Assembly (NCBI RefSeq): GCF_014655715.1
Contig: NZ_BNBM01000012.1
Location: 124,001-188,000 of the forward strand
DNA: 64,000 nt
Reading direction: 5' to 3'
Source of the DNA: Streptomyces lanatus
Lineage (GTDB): Bacteria; Actinomycetota; Actinomycetes; Streptomycetales; Streptomycetaceae
This document shows, piece after piece, positions 1 to 7,371 of this stretch. The notes under the pieces are model-generated. The model ran no database searches. It worked only from the letters and a program-made list of their open reading frames with translations, and had not been told where the DNA came from. Position numbers and translations under genes: made by a program. How positions within the stretch are numbered: the stretch's first letter is position 1; each line of letters starts with the position of its first letter.

Positions 1-216
1 GGCTTCTACGACAAGGAGATGACCCCGGACCTCCTCAAGGAGGCGACCGAGGTCATCATGGCCGCCATCACCCGCCTGCTGGAGGAGATCCGCGGCGAGA
101 AGGCGCCCGGGACGACGTACGACCCGCGCCAGGAGCGCATCGAGCAGCGCCGCAGGACGGCCGCGCAGAACAACGGGCAGGCGAAGGCCGAGCAGGAAGA
201 GGGGCAGGGCACGTGA
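1..216 (+). CDS. Acyltransferase C-terminus (PlsC-like), 5' truncated
   Basis: Only the last 71 codons are in the window; the reading frame is open from base 1 to TGA 214-216. The fragment is a charged, helical tail that ends in a Gln/Glu-rich stretch and contains none of the catalytic motifs. Assignment as the end of 1-acyl-glycerol-3-phosphate acyltransferase rests on context: it overlaps gpsA by 4 bases (GTGA), and in Streptomyces a plsC-type gene normally precedes gpsA, so both would feed phosphatidic acid synthesis. The product identity is therefore an inference; the reading frame itself is secure. Confidence 0.6.
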   Translation, partial: GFYDKEMTPDLLKEATEVIMAAITRLLEEIRGEKAPGTTYDPRQERIEQRRRTAAQNNGQAKAEQEEGQGT

Positions 217-1223
217 GCAAGCCGGTCAAGGCGGCAGTCCTGAGTGCCGGTTCGTGGGGCACGGCCTTCGGCATCGTGCTGGCCGACGCCGGTTGCGAGG
301 TCACCCTGTGGGCGCGCCGCCCCGAGGTCGCCGACGCCATCAACTCGACCCGCACGAACCCCGACTACTTCCCCGGCGTCGAGCTCCCGCAGGGCATGCG
401 GGCCACCACCGACCCCGCCGAGGCCATGGCGGGCGCCGACTTCACGGTGCTGTCCGTCCCCTCCCAGACGCTGCGCGCCAACCTCGCCGAGTGGACCCCG
501 ATGCTGGCGCCGGGCACCGTCCTGGTGTCCCTGATGAAGGGCGTCGAACTCGGCACCACCATGCGCATGAGCGAGGTCATCGAGGACGTGGCCAAGGTCG
601 GCCACGACCGCATCGCCGTCGTCACCGGCCCCAACCTGGCCCGTGAGATCGCCTCCCGCATGCCCGCCGCGGCCGTGGTGGCCTGCACCGACGAGTCCGT
701 GGCCCAGCGCCTCCAGGCCGCCTGCCACACACCGTACTTCCGGCCCTACACCAACACCGACGTGGTGGGCTGCGAACTGGGCGGCGCCGTGAAGAACGTC
801 ATCGGCCTCGCCGTCGGCATCGCGGACGGCATGGGTCTCGGCGACAATGCCAAGGGCTCGCTCATCACCCGCGGCCTCGCCGAGACGACCCGCCTCGGGG
901 TCGCGCTGGGCGCCGACCCACTGACCTTCTCCGGCCTGGCCGGCCTCGGCGACCTGGTGGCCACCTGCTCCTCGCCGCTGTCCCGGAACCACACCTTCGG
1001 CACCAACCTCGGCAAGGGCATGACCCTCCAGGAGACCATCGCGGTCACCAAGCAGACCGCCGAGGGCGTCAAGTCCTGCGAGTCGGTGGCGGATCTGGCC
1101 CGTCGGCACGGCGTCGAGATGCCGATCACCGAGACGGTCGTCGACATCGTGCACGAGGGCAAGCCGCCGGTCGTCGCCCTCAAGGAGTTGATGTCGCGCA
1201 GCGCCAAGCCCGAGCGACGGTGA
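213..1223 (+). CDS. gpsA: NAD(P)H-dependent glycerol-3-phosphate dehydrogenase
   Basis: Makes sn-glycerol 3-phosphate from dihydroxyacetone phosphate for phospholipid synthesis; cytoplasmic. 336 residues, the normal family length. The N-terminal Rossmann loop reads SAGSWGTAFG (residues 11-20); the family usually has Gly where Ser11 stands. Lys109 (in MKGVE) and Lys194 (in GGAVKNV) match the conserved active-site lysines, and the C-terminal helical domain carries the usual GLGDNAKGSLITRG stretch. The GTG start overlaps the stop of the upstream acyltransferase, implying translational coupling. A possible promoter for the next gene follows immediately. Confidence 0.96.
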   Translation: MSKPVKAAVLSAGSWGTAFGIVLADAGCEVTLWARRPEVADAINSTRTNPDYFPGVELPQGMRATTDPAEAMAGADFTVLSVPSQTLRANLAEWTPMLAPGTVLVSLMKGVELGTTMRMSEVIEDVAKVGHDRIAVVTGPNLAREIASRMPAAAVVACTDESVAQRLQAACHTPYFRPYTNTDVVGCELGGAVKNVIGLAVGIADGMGLGDNAKGSLITRGLAETTRLGVALGADPLTFSGLAGLGDLVATCSSPLSRNHTFGTNLGKGMTLQETIAVTKQTAEGVKSCESVADLARRHGVEMPITETVVDIVHEGKPPVVALKELMSRSAKPERR

Positions 1224-1255
1224 GCGACGCCCCGGGAACGCCACCCTCCGGACGC

Positions 1256-1283
1256 TGACTCGGACCCTACGGGCGGGTACGCT
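1256..1283 (+). promoter_or_regulatory. Candidate ddl promoter, possibly leaderless transcript
   Basis: TGACTC (1256-1261) and TACGCT (1278-1283) are separated by 16 bases and resemble -35 and -10 elements. The -10 lies only 9 bases before the ATG at 1293, and no Shine-Dalgarno sequence is visible. Transcription would begin at or next to the start codon, giving a leaderless mRNA. This is a pattern-based inference. Confidence 0.35.
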
Positions 1284-1292
1284 CAACGCGAT

Positions 1293-2450
1293 ATGAGCAC
1301 CGAGAACCTCCCCCAGAGCCCAGACCAGCCGCAGCGCAAGCCGCGTGTGGCCGTCGTGTTCGGCGGCCGCAGTTCCGAGCACGGGATCTCCATGGTCACC
1401 GCCGGCGCCGTACTGCGCGCGATCGACCGGACGAAGTACGACGTCCTGCCGATCGGCATCACGCAGAGCGGCCGCTGGGTGCTCACCGCCGACGATCCGG
1501 AACGCATGGCGATCACCGAGCGCCGTACGCCCAACGTCGAGCAGCTGGCCGACTCCAGCGAGGGCGGCGTGGTGCTCCCCGTCGACCCCGCGAACCGCGA
1601 AGTCGTCTACGCCGAGCCCGGATCGGTGCCCAAGGCGCTCGGCGAGATCGACGTGGTCTTCCCGGTGCTGCACGGGCCGTACGGCGAGGACGGCACCCTC
1701 CAGGGCCTGCTGGAGCTCTCCGGGGTGCCCTACGTCGGCTCGGGCGTGCTCGCCTCGGCCGTCGGCCAGGACAAGGAGTACATGAAGCGGGTGTTCACCT
1801 CCTTCGGGCTCAAGGTGGGCCCGTACGTGGTGATCCGGCCGCGCGAGTGGGAGCAGGACGAGTCCGCCGCCCGTAAGAAGATCATCGACCTCGCCGGCGA
1901 CCACGGCTGGCCGCTCTTCGTGAAGCCCGCGCGCGCGGGTTCGTCGATCGGCATCACCAAGGTCGAGGACCTGTCAGGGCTGGACGACGCCATCGCCGAG
2001 GCCCAGCGGCACGACCCGAAGATCCTCGTCGAGGCGGCCCTGCGCGGCCGGGAGATCGAGTGCGGGGTGCTGGAGTTCGAGGACGGCCCGCGGGCCTCCG
2101 TACCGGCGGAGATCCCGCCGCCGGACACGCACGCGTACTACGACTTCGAGGCCAAGTACATCGACTCCACGCCCGGCATCGTCCCGGCGCCGCTGACGCC
2201 CGAAGAGACGGCCGAGGTGCGGCGCCTGGCCGTGGACGCCTTCGAGGCGGCCTCCTGCGAGGGACTGGTGCGCGCGGACTTCTTCCTCACCGAGGACGGG
2301 GAGTTCGTGATCAACGAGATCAACACCATGCCCGGCTTCACGCCGATCTCGATGTACCCGCAGATGTGGCAGGCCAGCGGGATCAGCTACCCGGACCTGG
2401 TGGACCGGCTGATCCAGGCGGCGCTCAGGCGCTCCACCGGCCTCAGGTAG
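1293..2450 (+). CDS. ddlA: D-alanine--D-alanine ligase
   Basis: ATP-dependent ligation of two D-alanines for the peptidoglycan stem peptide; cytoplasmic ATP-grasp enzyme. 385 residues, usual for the VanA/DdlA-type branch that carries an insert in the N-terminal domain. Visible motifs: VFGGRSSEHGIS near the N-terminus (substrate loop), HGPYGEDGTLQGLLE, the ATP-grasp lysine region FVKPARAGSSIGI, and the Mg-binding C-terminal INEINTMPGF. Starts at ATG 1293 because residues upstream are not conserved-looking and the promoter candidate abuts it. It is the only gene of this pathway in the window. Confidence 0.96.
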   Translation: MSTENLPQSPDQPQRKPRVAVVFGGRSSEHGISMVTAGAVLRAIDRTKYDVLPIGITQSGRWVLTADDPERMAITERRTPNVEQLADSSEGGVVLPVDPANREVVYAEPGSVPKALGEIDVVFPVLHGPYGEDGTLQGLLELSGVPYVGSGVLASAVGQDKEYMKRVFTSFGLKVGPYVVIRPREWEQDESAARKKIIDLAGDHGWPLFVKPARAGSSIGITKVEDLSGLDDAIAEAQRHDPKILVEAALRGREIECGVLEFEDGPRASVPAEIPPPDTHAYYDFEAKYIDSTPGIVPAPLTPEETAEVRRLAVDAFEAASCEGLVRADFFLTEDGEFVINEINTMPGFTPISMYPQMWQASGISYPDLVDRLIQAALRRSTGLR

Positions 2451-2457
2451 GAGCCGT

Positions 2458-2967
2458 TCAGTCGGCGATCCCCTCGGGGATCGCCTTCTTGACGGCCGAC
2501 GCCAGATCGATCAGCACACTCGAGGTGTCCCGGCCCTCCGGCACCCTGACCTCGACGTACGCGCGGCGGAGCGCGGTGGTGAACCGGTAGCTCCCGTCCG
2601 ACTGCTGCTCCATCAGCCATCTGACGCCGTTCACGCCACCGGCCACCGCGTCGTCGTCCCTGCCCTCGGCCACCTTGGGGTCGCTCATCTTGGTCGGCCG
2701 TACGACACCGCACCGCAGTATGATCGCCGGGTCTCCCCAGCCCGCGGTCAGTGTGGACGCGGGCGAGGGATCCTCACGGTCGGCACCGTCCACCTTGGCC
2801 GGCAGTACTTTGTCGAGGTTCTGGCACAGCTTCGCGGTCTTCGCACCCGGGCTGGGAACCGCCGCCGACGCACTGCCGTCTGCTGATGAGCAGCCCGCCG
2901 CGGTGATCAGCAGGACGAGCGCGGGCAACCCGAGAACAGAAATGCGCCGGTGACGGAAAGAGTTCAC
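2458..2967 (-). CDS. DUF3515 family lipoprotein
   Basis: 169 residues. A basic start (MNSFRHRR) is followed by a hydrophobic segment and a lipobox ending AAG-Cys26, so the product should be diacylated and held on the outer face of the membrane. The mature part has two further cysteines (CQN and CGV) that could form a disulphide, and matches the actinobacterial DUF3515 family of unknown function, which often lies between ddl and thiL. Convergent with ddlA; the stops are 7 bases apart. Function unknown. Confidence 0.85.
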   Translation of the reverse strand: MNSFRHRRISVLGLPALVLLITAAGCSSADGSASAAVPSPGAKTAKLCQNLDKVLPAKVDGADREDPSPASTLTAGWGDPAIILRCGVVRPTKMSDPKVAEGRDDDAVAGGVNGVRWLMEQQSDGSYRFTTALRRAYVEVRVPEGRDTSSVLIDLASAVKKAIPEGIAD

Positions 2968-2987
2968 CGGCCAAGGGTAGACGGGGG

Positions 2988-3221
2988 CTACAGATGAACG
3001 ACCGGGCAGGTCAGGGTGCGGGTGATGCCGTCCACTTGCTGGACTTTCGCGACCACCATGCGACCCAGGTCATCGACTGTGTCGGCCTGGGCGCGCACGA
3101 TGACGTCGTACGGTCCGGTGACGTCCTCGGCCTGGATCACTCCAGGGAGTTTGCTGATCGTCTCGGCGACGGTCGACGCCTTGCCGACGTCCGTCTGGAT
3201 CAGGATGTACGCCTGTACCAC
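2988..3221 (-). CDS. Lrp/AsnC ligand-binding (RAM) domain protein
   Basis: 77-residue protein made only of the effector-binding/oligomerisation half of an Lrp/AsnC regulator, with no helix-turn-helix. Begins VVQAYILIQTDVG and ends in CPVVHL, the classic alpha-beta sandwich pattern of stand-alone RAM proteins. I place the start at GTG 3221 because GGAGGTTCC lies directly upstream and residues beyond it do not resemble the family; a longer open frame continues to 3428 but overlaps the thiL promoter. Such proteins may sense amino acids, but the partner is unknown. Confidence 0.85.
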   Translation of the reverse strand: MVQAYILIQTDVGKASTVAETISKLPGVIQAEDVTGPYDVIVRAQADTVDDLGRMVVAKVQQVDGITRTLTCPVVHL

Positions 3222-3427
3222 GGAACCTCCAGGGCGGCCACGAGGATCATGTGGGGAAAAGGAACGCCACGGTATCGCGTCGCCGCACGTCACGGGGAGA
3301 CCCCCGGTGGCCGAGGTGCCCGCGCCGCGGCGTACGCGGGACAGAGGTTGACGTACATCTCGACCGTAGCGAGCACCGCAGGGACGCGCGACCGGGTGCG
3401 GACAGGGACAGAAGGGGCGTAAGGGCA

Positions 3428-4396
3428 ATGAAGGGCACTGTTGGTGAGCTCGGGGAGTTCGGGCTCATCAGGGAGCTCACCTCCCGTCTCACCACCACCC
3501 CGGCGGTCCGGGTCGGTCCGGGCGACGACGCCGCGGTGGTGGCCGCGCCCGACCGCAGGGTGGTCGCCAGCACCGACATCCTGCTGGAGGGACGGCACTT
3601 CCGCCGCGACTGGTCCACGGCCTACGACGTCGGCCGCAAGGCCGCCGCGCAGAACCTCGCGGACATCGCCGCCATGGGGGCCGTGCCGACCGCGCTGCTG
3701 CTCGGCCTGGTCGTGCCGGCCGAACTCCCCGTCACCTGGCCCAGCGAGCTGATGGACGGGCTGCGCGACGAGTGCCAGGTCGCGGGTGCCTCCGTGGTCG
3801 GCGGGGATGTCGTACGGGGCGACACCATCATGGTGTCGATCACCGCACTCGGCGATCTGCGCAACCAGGAACCCGTGACACGGGCCGGCGCACAGCCCGG
3901 CGACCTCGTCGCGGTGACCGGCTGGCTCGGCTGGTCCGCCGCCGGATACGCCGTGCTCGCCCGGGGATTCCGCTCACCGCGCGCCTTCGTGGAGGCCCAT
4001 CGGCGCCCGGAGCCGCCGTATCACGCGGGACCGGCCGCGGCCGGGCTGGGCGCGACCGCGATGTGCGACGTGAGCGACGGACTGATCGCCGACCTCGGGC
4101 ACATCGCCGAGGCCAGCAAGGTCCGTATCGACATCCGCTCGGGCGCGATCGACATCCCGACACAGATGAACGACATCGGTCAGGCCGTCGGCGTCGACCC
4201 CATGCAGTGGGTGCTGACCGGGGGAGAGGACCACGCGATCGTGGCGACCTTCCCGCCCGACGTGAAGCTTCCGGCCCGCTGGAAGGTCATCGGCGAGGTC
4301 CTCAACCCCTCGGCGCTGCCCCAGGTCACGGTGGACGGGGCGCCGTGGACCAAGAAGGGCGGCTGGGACCACTTCGGCGGGGACATCGAGTCATGA
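3428..4396 (+). CDS. thiL: Thiamine-monophosphate kinase
   Basis: Phosphorylates thiamine monophosphate to the cofactor thiamine diphosphate. 322 residues. Belongs to the PurM/ThiL fold: metal-binding GPGDDAAVV near residue 35, substrate segment ASTDILLEGRHF, and VVGGDVVRGD in the middle. ATG 3428 is chosen although the frame is open upstream, because the protein MKGTVGELGEFGLI matches ThiL N-termini. Overlaps thiD by 4 bases (ATGA), so the two thiamine genes are co-translated. Confidence 0.95.
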   Translation: MKGTVGELGEFGLIRELTSRLTTTPAVRVGPGDDAAVVAAPDRRVVASTDILLEGRHFRRDWSTAYDVGRKAAAQNLADIAAMGAVPTALLLGLVVPAELPVTWPSELMDGLRDECQVAGASVVGGDVVRGDTIMVSITALGDLRNQEPVTRAGAQPGDLVAVTGWLGWSAAGYAVLARGFRSPRAFVEAHRRPEPPYHAGPAAAGLGATAMCDVSDGLIADLGHIAEASKVRIDIRSGAIDIPTQMNDIGQAVGVDPMQWVLTGGEDHAIVATFPPDVKLPARWKVIGEVLNPSALPQVTVDGAPWTKKGGWDHFGGDIES

Positions 4397-5181
4397 TCCC
4401 GCGCGTCCTCACAGTGGCCGGCTCCGACTCCGGCGGCGGCGCGGGCATCCAGGCCGACCTGAAGACCATGCTGGCGCTCGGCGTGCACGGCATGAGTGTG
4501 ATCACCGCCGTCACTGCCCAGAACTCCCTTGGCGTCCAAGGCGCCTGGGAGCTGCCGGTGGAGGCGGTGCGGGCGCAGTACCGCAGCGTCGTCGACGACA
4601 TCGGCGTCCAGGCGGTCAAGACGGGCATGCTGGCGTCGGCGGAACTCGTCGAGACGGTGGCCGAGTTGATCGGCGGCACCGACGCCCCGGCGGTCGTCGA
4701 CCCGGTGGGCGTCTCCAAGCACGGCGACGCACTGCTCGCCGCCTCCGCGCTGGACTCGGTGCGTACGAAGCTGCTGCCGGTGGCGACCGTGGCCACGCCG
4801 AACCTCGACGAGGTGGCCCAGCTCACCGGCGTCCAGGTCGAGACCGAGGGCGACCTCGCGCGGGCCGCGGCGGCGGTGCTGGCGTACGGGCCGCGCTGGG
4901 TGCTGATCAAGGGCGGTCATCTGCCCGGCGACGCCGTGGATCTGCTGACGGACGGCTCGGTCGAGCACTGGCTGCGGGCGCCCCGGTACGACAACCGGCA
5001 CACGCACGGCACCGGGTGCACGCTCGCCTCCGCGATCGCCTCAGGGCTCGCGAAGGGACTGCCGGTGCCGGAGGCGGTGACGGCCGCCAAGGAGTACGTC
5101 ACCGGGGCGATCAGGGCCGGATTCGCGCTCGGTGCGGGGATCGGCCCGGTGGATCATGGATGGCGCTTCAGGACGCCCTGA
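4393..5181 (+). CDS. thiD: Hydroxymethylpyrimidine/phosphomethylpyrimidine kinase
   Basis: Carries out the two phosphorylations of the pyrimidine half of thiamine. 262 residues, ribokinase-like fold: VAGSDSGGGAGIQADLK at the N-terminus (pyrimidine binding), VKTGML, the phosphate segment DPVGVSKHGD, and the anion-hole motif HTHGTGCTL near residue 204. Start ATG 4393 overlaps the thiL stop. A stem-loop with a T-tract on the other strand separates it from the convergent rpmB. Confidence 0.95.
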   Translation: MIPRVLTVAGSDSGGGAGIQADLKTMLALGVHGMSVITAVTAQNSLGVQGAWELPVEAVRAQYRSVVDDIGVQAVKTGMLASAELVETVAELIGGTDAPAVVDPVGVSKHGDALLAASALDSVRTKLLPVATVATPNLDEVAQLTGVQVETEGDLARAAAAVLAYGPRWVLIKGGHLPGDAVDLLTDGSVEHWLRAPRYDNRHTHGTGCTLASAIASGLAKGLPVPEAVTAAKEYVTGAIRAGFALGAGIGPVDHGWRFRTP

Positions 5182-5201
5182 GAGCGCCCCGGGAGCACAG
5201 C

Positions 5202-5233
5202 AAAAAGCCGGCCCACCCTGAGGTGGACCGGCT
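5202..5233 (-). terminator. Rho-independent terminator of rpmB
   Basis: Twelve-base arms (5206-5217 and 5222-5233, one mismatch) with a four-base loop. A run of five A precedes the first arm, which becomes a T-tract on the minus strand, so it should stop rpmB transcription; it may also act on thiD from the other side. Confidence 0.75.
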
Positions 5234-5275
5234 GATGCAGCGAACCAGCAGTGGCCGCGCGCTCAGCTGTGGGCG

Positions 5276-5461
5276 TCAGCGCGAGACCTTGCCGGCCTTG
5301 ATGCACGAGGTGCAGGCGTTCACGCGCTTCGGCGTCCCGCCGACCACGGTACGGACGCGCTGGATGTTCGGGTTCCAGCGACGGGACGTACGGCGGTGCG
5401 AGTGCGAGATGTTGTTGCCGAAGCCCGGCCCCTTGCCGCAGACGTCGCAGTTGGCAGCCAC
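5276..5461 (-). CDS. rpmB: Ribosomal protein bL28, zinc-binding form
   Basis: 61 residues, full length. Two CxxC pairs (CDVCG at 5-8 and CTSC near residue 50) identify the zinc-ribbon C+ version. Streptomyces often also encodes a zinc-free paralogue under Zur control elsewhere; that is family knowledge, not seen here. Single-gene transcript with its own terminator, divergent from the DAK2-type kinase gene across a 255-base gap. Confidence 0.96.
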   Translation of the reverse strand: MAANCDVCGKGPGFGNNISHSHRRTSRRWNPNIQRVRTVVGGTPKRVNACTSCIKAGKVSR

Positions 5462-5716
5462 GGGTCACTCCAAAGACTTCAGATGCTCTTACGGATAATC
5501 CCGGCAGGCCGGGATCGAGATCTACGATCAGAGATCTGAGTGGCGTTGCCAGGGGACGGCCCGATTTTCATCGGGCAACCGGAGCAGCATACAACGACCG
5601 CGCCAGTGAAACGAAACTACCATGGCTGATCAGGGGCCCGCTCCCGGCCCTCTTCCGGTGCCCACCGGCCCTGGGTCTACGCTGCGTGCCACGTTCGGCC
5701 GTTCAAGGAGGCGCAG

Positions 5717-7363
5717 GTGGCGCAGGTGCCGCAGACATTCTTCGATGCTCTCGCGGTGCGCACCTGGTGCGGCCTCGCGCTGGAGTCGCTCGGCCGCGCG
5801 CGCGAGGAGATCGACGCGATCAACGTCTACCCCGTGGCCGACGGCGACACCGGCACGAACCTGTATCTGACCGTGGAATCGGCGGTCGCGGCGGTCGAGG
5901 CCGTCTTCACCGCGTACGACGTGGGCAAGCCCACCCTCGCGGACGCCGCCCGCGCCATGGCGCACGGCGCTCTCATAGGCGCGCGGGGGAACTCCGGGAC
6001 CATCCTCGCCCAGCTGCTGCGGGGCATGGCCCAGGTGCTCGCCGCCGATGGTGAGACGGCTCACACCGACGGTCCCGGTCTTCGCCTCGCCCTGCGCCGG
6101 GCCGCCGATTCCGCCCGGCTGGCCGTGGCCCACCCCGTCGAGGGCACGGTCCTCACGGTCGCCTCGGCCGCGGCCGACGCGGCCCACGACGCTGGGGACG
6201 ACGACTGCGGGGCGGTCGCGAGAGCGGCCTACGAGGGGGCGCGTGCGGCGCTCGCCGCGACCCCGGGGCAGCTGGCGGTCCTGGAGCGGGCCGGGGTGGT
6301 CGACGCCGGGGGGCGGGGGCTGCTGGCGGTGCTGGGGGCGCTGGTGGAGACGTTCACGGGAGAGGCGGTGCCGGTGGTCTCCGGGGCGTACGCGCGCGTG
6401 GAGACCGAGGCCGAGGAATGCGCCGACGTCCTGGAGACGGGCGGCCCCGCCTTCGAGGTGATCTACCTCCTGGAGGCCGACGACGCGGCCGTGGCCCGGC
6501 TGCGGGAGCGGCTCGACGGCCTCGGGGACTCGCTCGTGATCGTCGGCGGCGACGGACTGTGGAACGTCCATGTGCACGTCGACGACGCCGGGGCCGCCGT
6601 GGAGGCCGGCGTCGAGGCCGGGCGGCCGTACCGGATCCGGATCACCCACTTCGGGGCCGGCGACGCGCACACCACCGGCGAGCGGCTGCCCCGGGAGCGG
6701 GTCCAGCGGGCCGTCGTCGCCGTCGTGCCCGGCGAGGGTCTGGCCGGGCTGTACGGCGAGGCCGGCGCGACCACCGTCCTCGCCCGCCCCGGGGAGCCGC
6801 CCGCCAGCGGGGAGCTGGTGGAGGCCGTACGGCGGGCCCACGCGCGCGAGGTCGTGCTGCTGCCCAACGACGCCGAACTGCGCCACACCGCCGCCGCGGC
6901 GGCCGAGCAGGCCCGCACCGAGGGCATCCGCGTCGCGCTGATCCCCACCCGCTCCGCCGTCCAGGGCATCGCGGCGCTCGCCGTGCACGAGCCGGAGCGG
7001 CGCTTCGACGAGGACGTCGTCTCGATGACCTCGGCGGCAGGCGCCACCCGCTACGCCGAGGTCGCCGTCGCCGAACGCCAGTCCTGGACCATGGCAGGCA
7101 TCTGCCAGGCCGGCGACGTCCTCGGCCTCATCGACGGCGATGTGGCCGTGATCGGCACCGATGTCACCGTCACCGCCGCGACCGTCCTCGACCGCATGCT
7201 CTCGGCCGGCGGTGAACTCGTCACCCTCGTCCTCGGCGACGAGGCACCCGAGACGATCGCCGAGCACCTCGAAGCACGCGTGCGTGAGGCCTATCTCGCC
7301 GTCGACACCGTGGTGTACCGGGGCGGACGGCAAGGGGCCTTGCTGCTCATCGGCGTGGAGTGA
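5717..7363 (+). CDS. DAK2 domain kinase, FakA/YloV-like
   Basis: 548 residues. The N-terminal DAK2 (DhaL-like) domain holds the nucleotide/Mg motif VADGDTGTN (residues ~38-46) and GARGNSGTILAQ; the C-terminal half resembles the DAK1-like/FakA C-terminal domain. In Firmicutes the homologue FakA phosphorylates fatty acids presented by a FakB (DegV) carrier. No DegV gene is nearby, so the substrate here is inferred. GTG 5717 is preceded by AAGGAGG. Lies between rpmB and the HSP90/TPR pair and ends 8 bases from the convergent TPR gene. Confidence 0.85.
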   Translation: MAQVPQTFFDALAVRTWCGLALESLGRAREEIDAINVYPVADGDTGTNLYLTVESAVAAVEAVFTAYDVGKPTLADAARAMAHGALIGARGNSGTILAQLLRGMAQVLAADGETAHTDGPGLRLALRRAADSARLAVAHPVEGTVLTVASAAADAAHDAGDDDCGAVARAAYEGARAALAATPGQLAVLERAGVVDAGGRGLLAVLGALVETFTGEAVPVVSGAYARVETEAEECADVLETGGPAFEVIYLLEADDAAVARLRERLDGLGDSLVIVGGDGLWNVHVHVDDAGAAVEAGVEAGRPYRIRITHFGAGDAHTTGERLPRERVQRAVVAVVPGEGLAGLYGEAGATTVLARPGEPPASGELVEAVRRAHAREVVLLPNDAELRHTAAAAAEQARTEGIRVALIPTRSAVQGIAALAVHEPERRFDEDVVSMTSAAGATRYAEVAVAERQSWTMAGICQAGDVLGLIDGDVAVIGTDVTVTAATVLDRMLSAGGELVTLVLGDEAPETIAEHLEARVREAYLAVDTVVYRGGRQGALLLIGVE

Positions 7364-7371
7364 GCGGGCTT

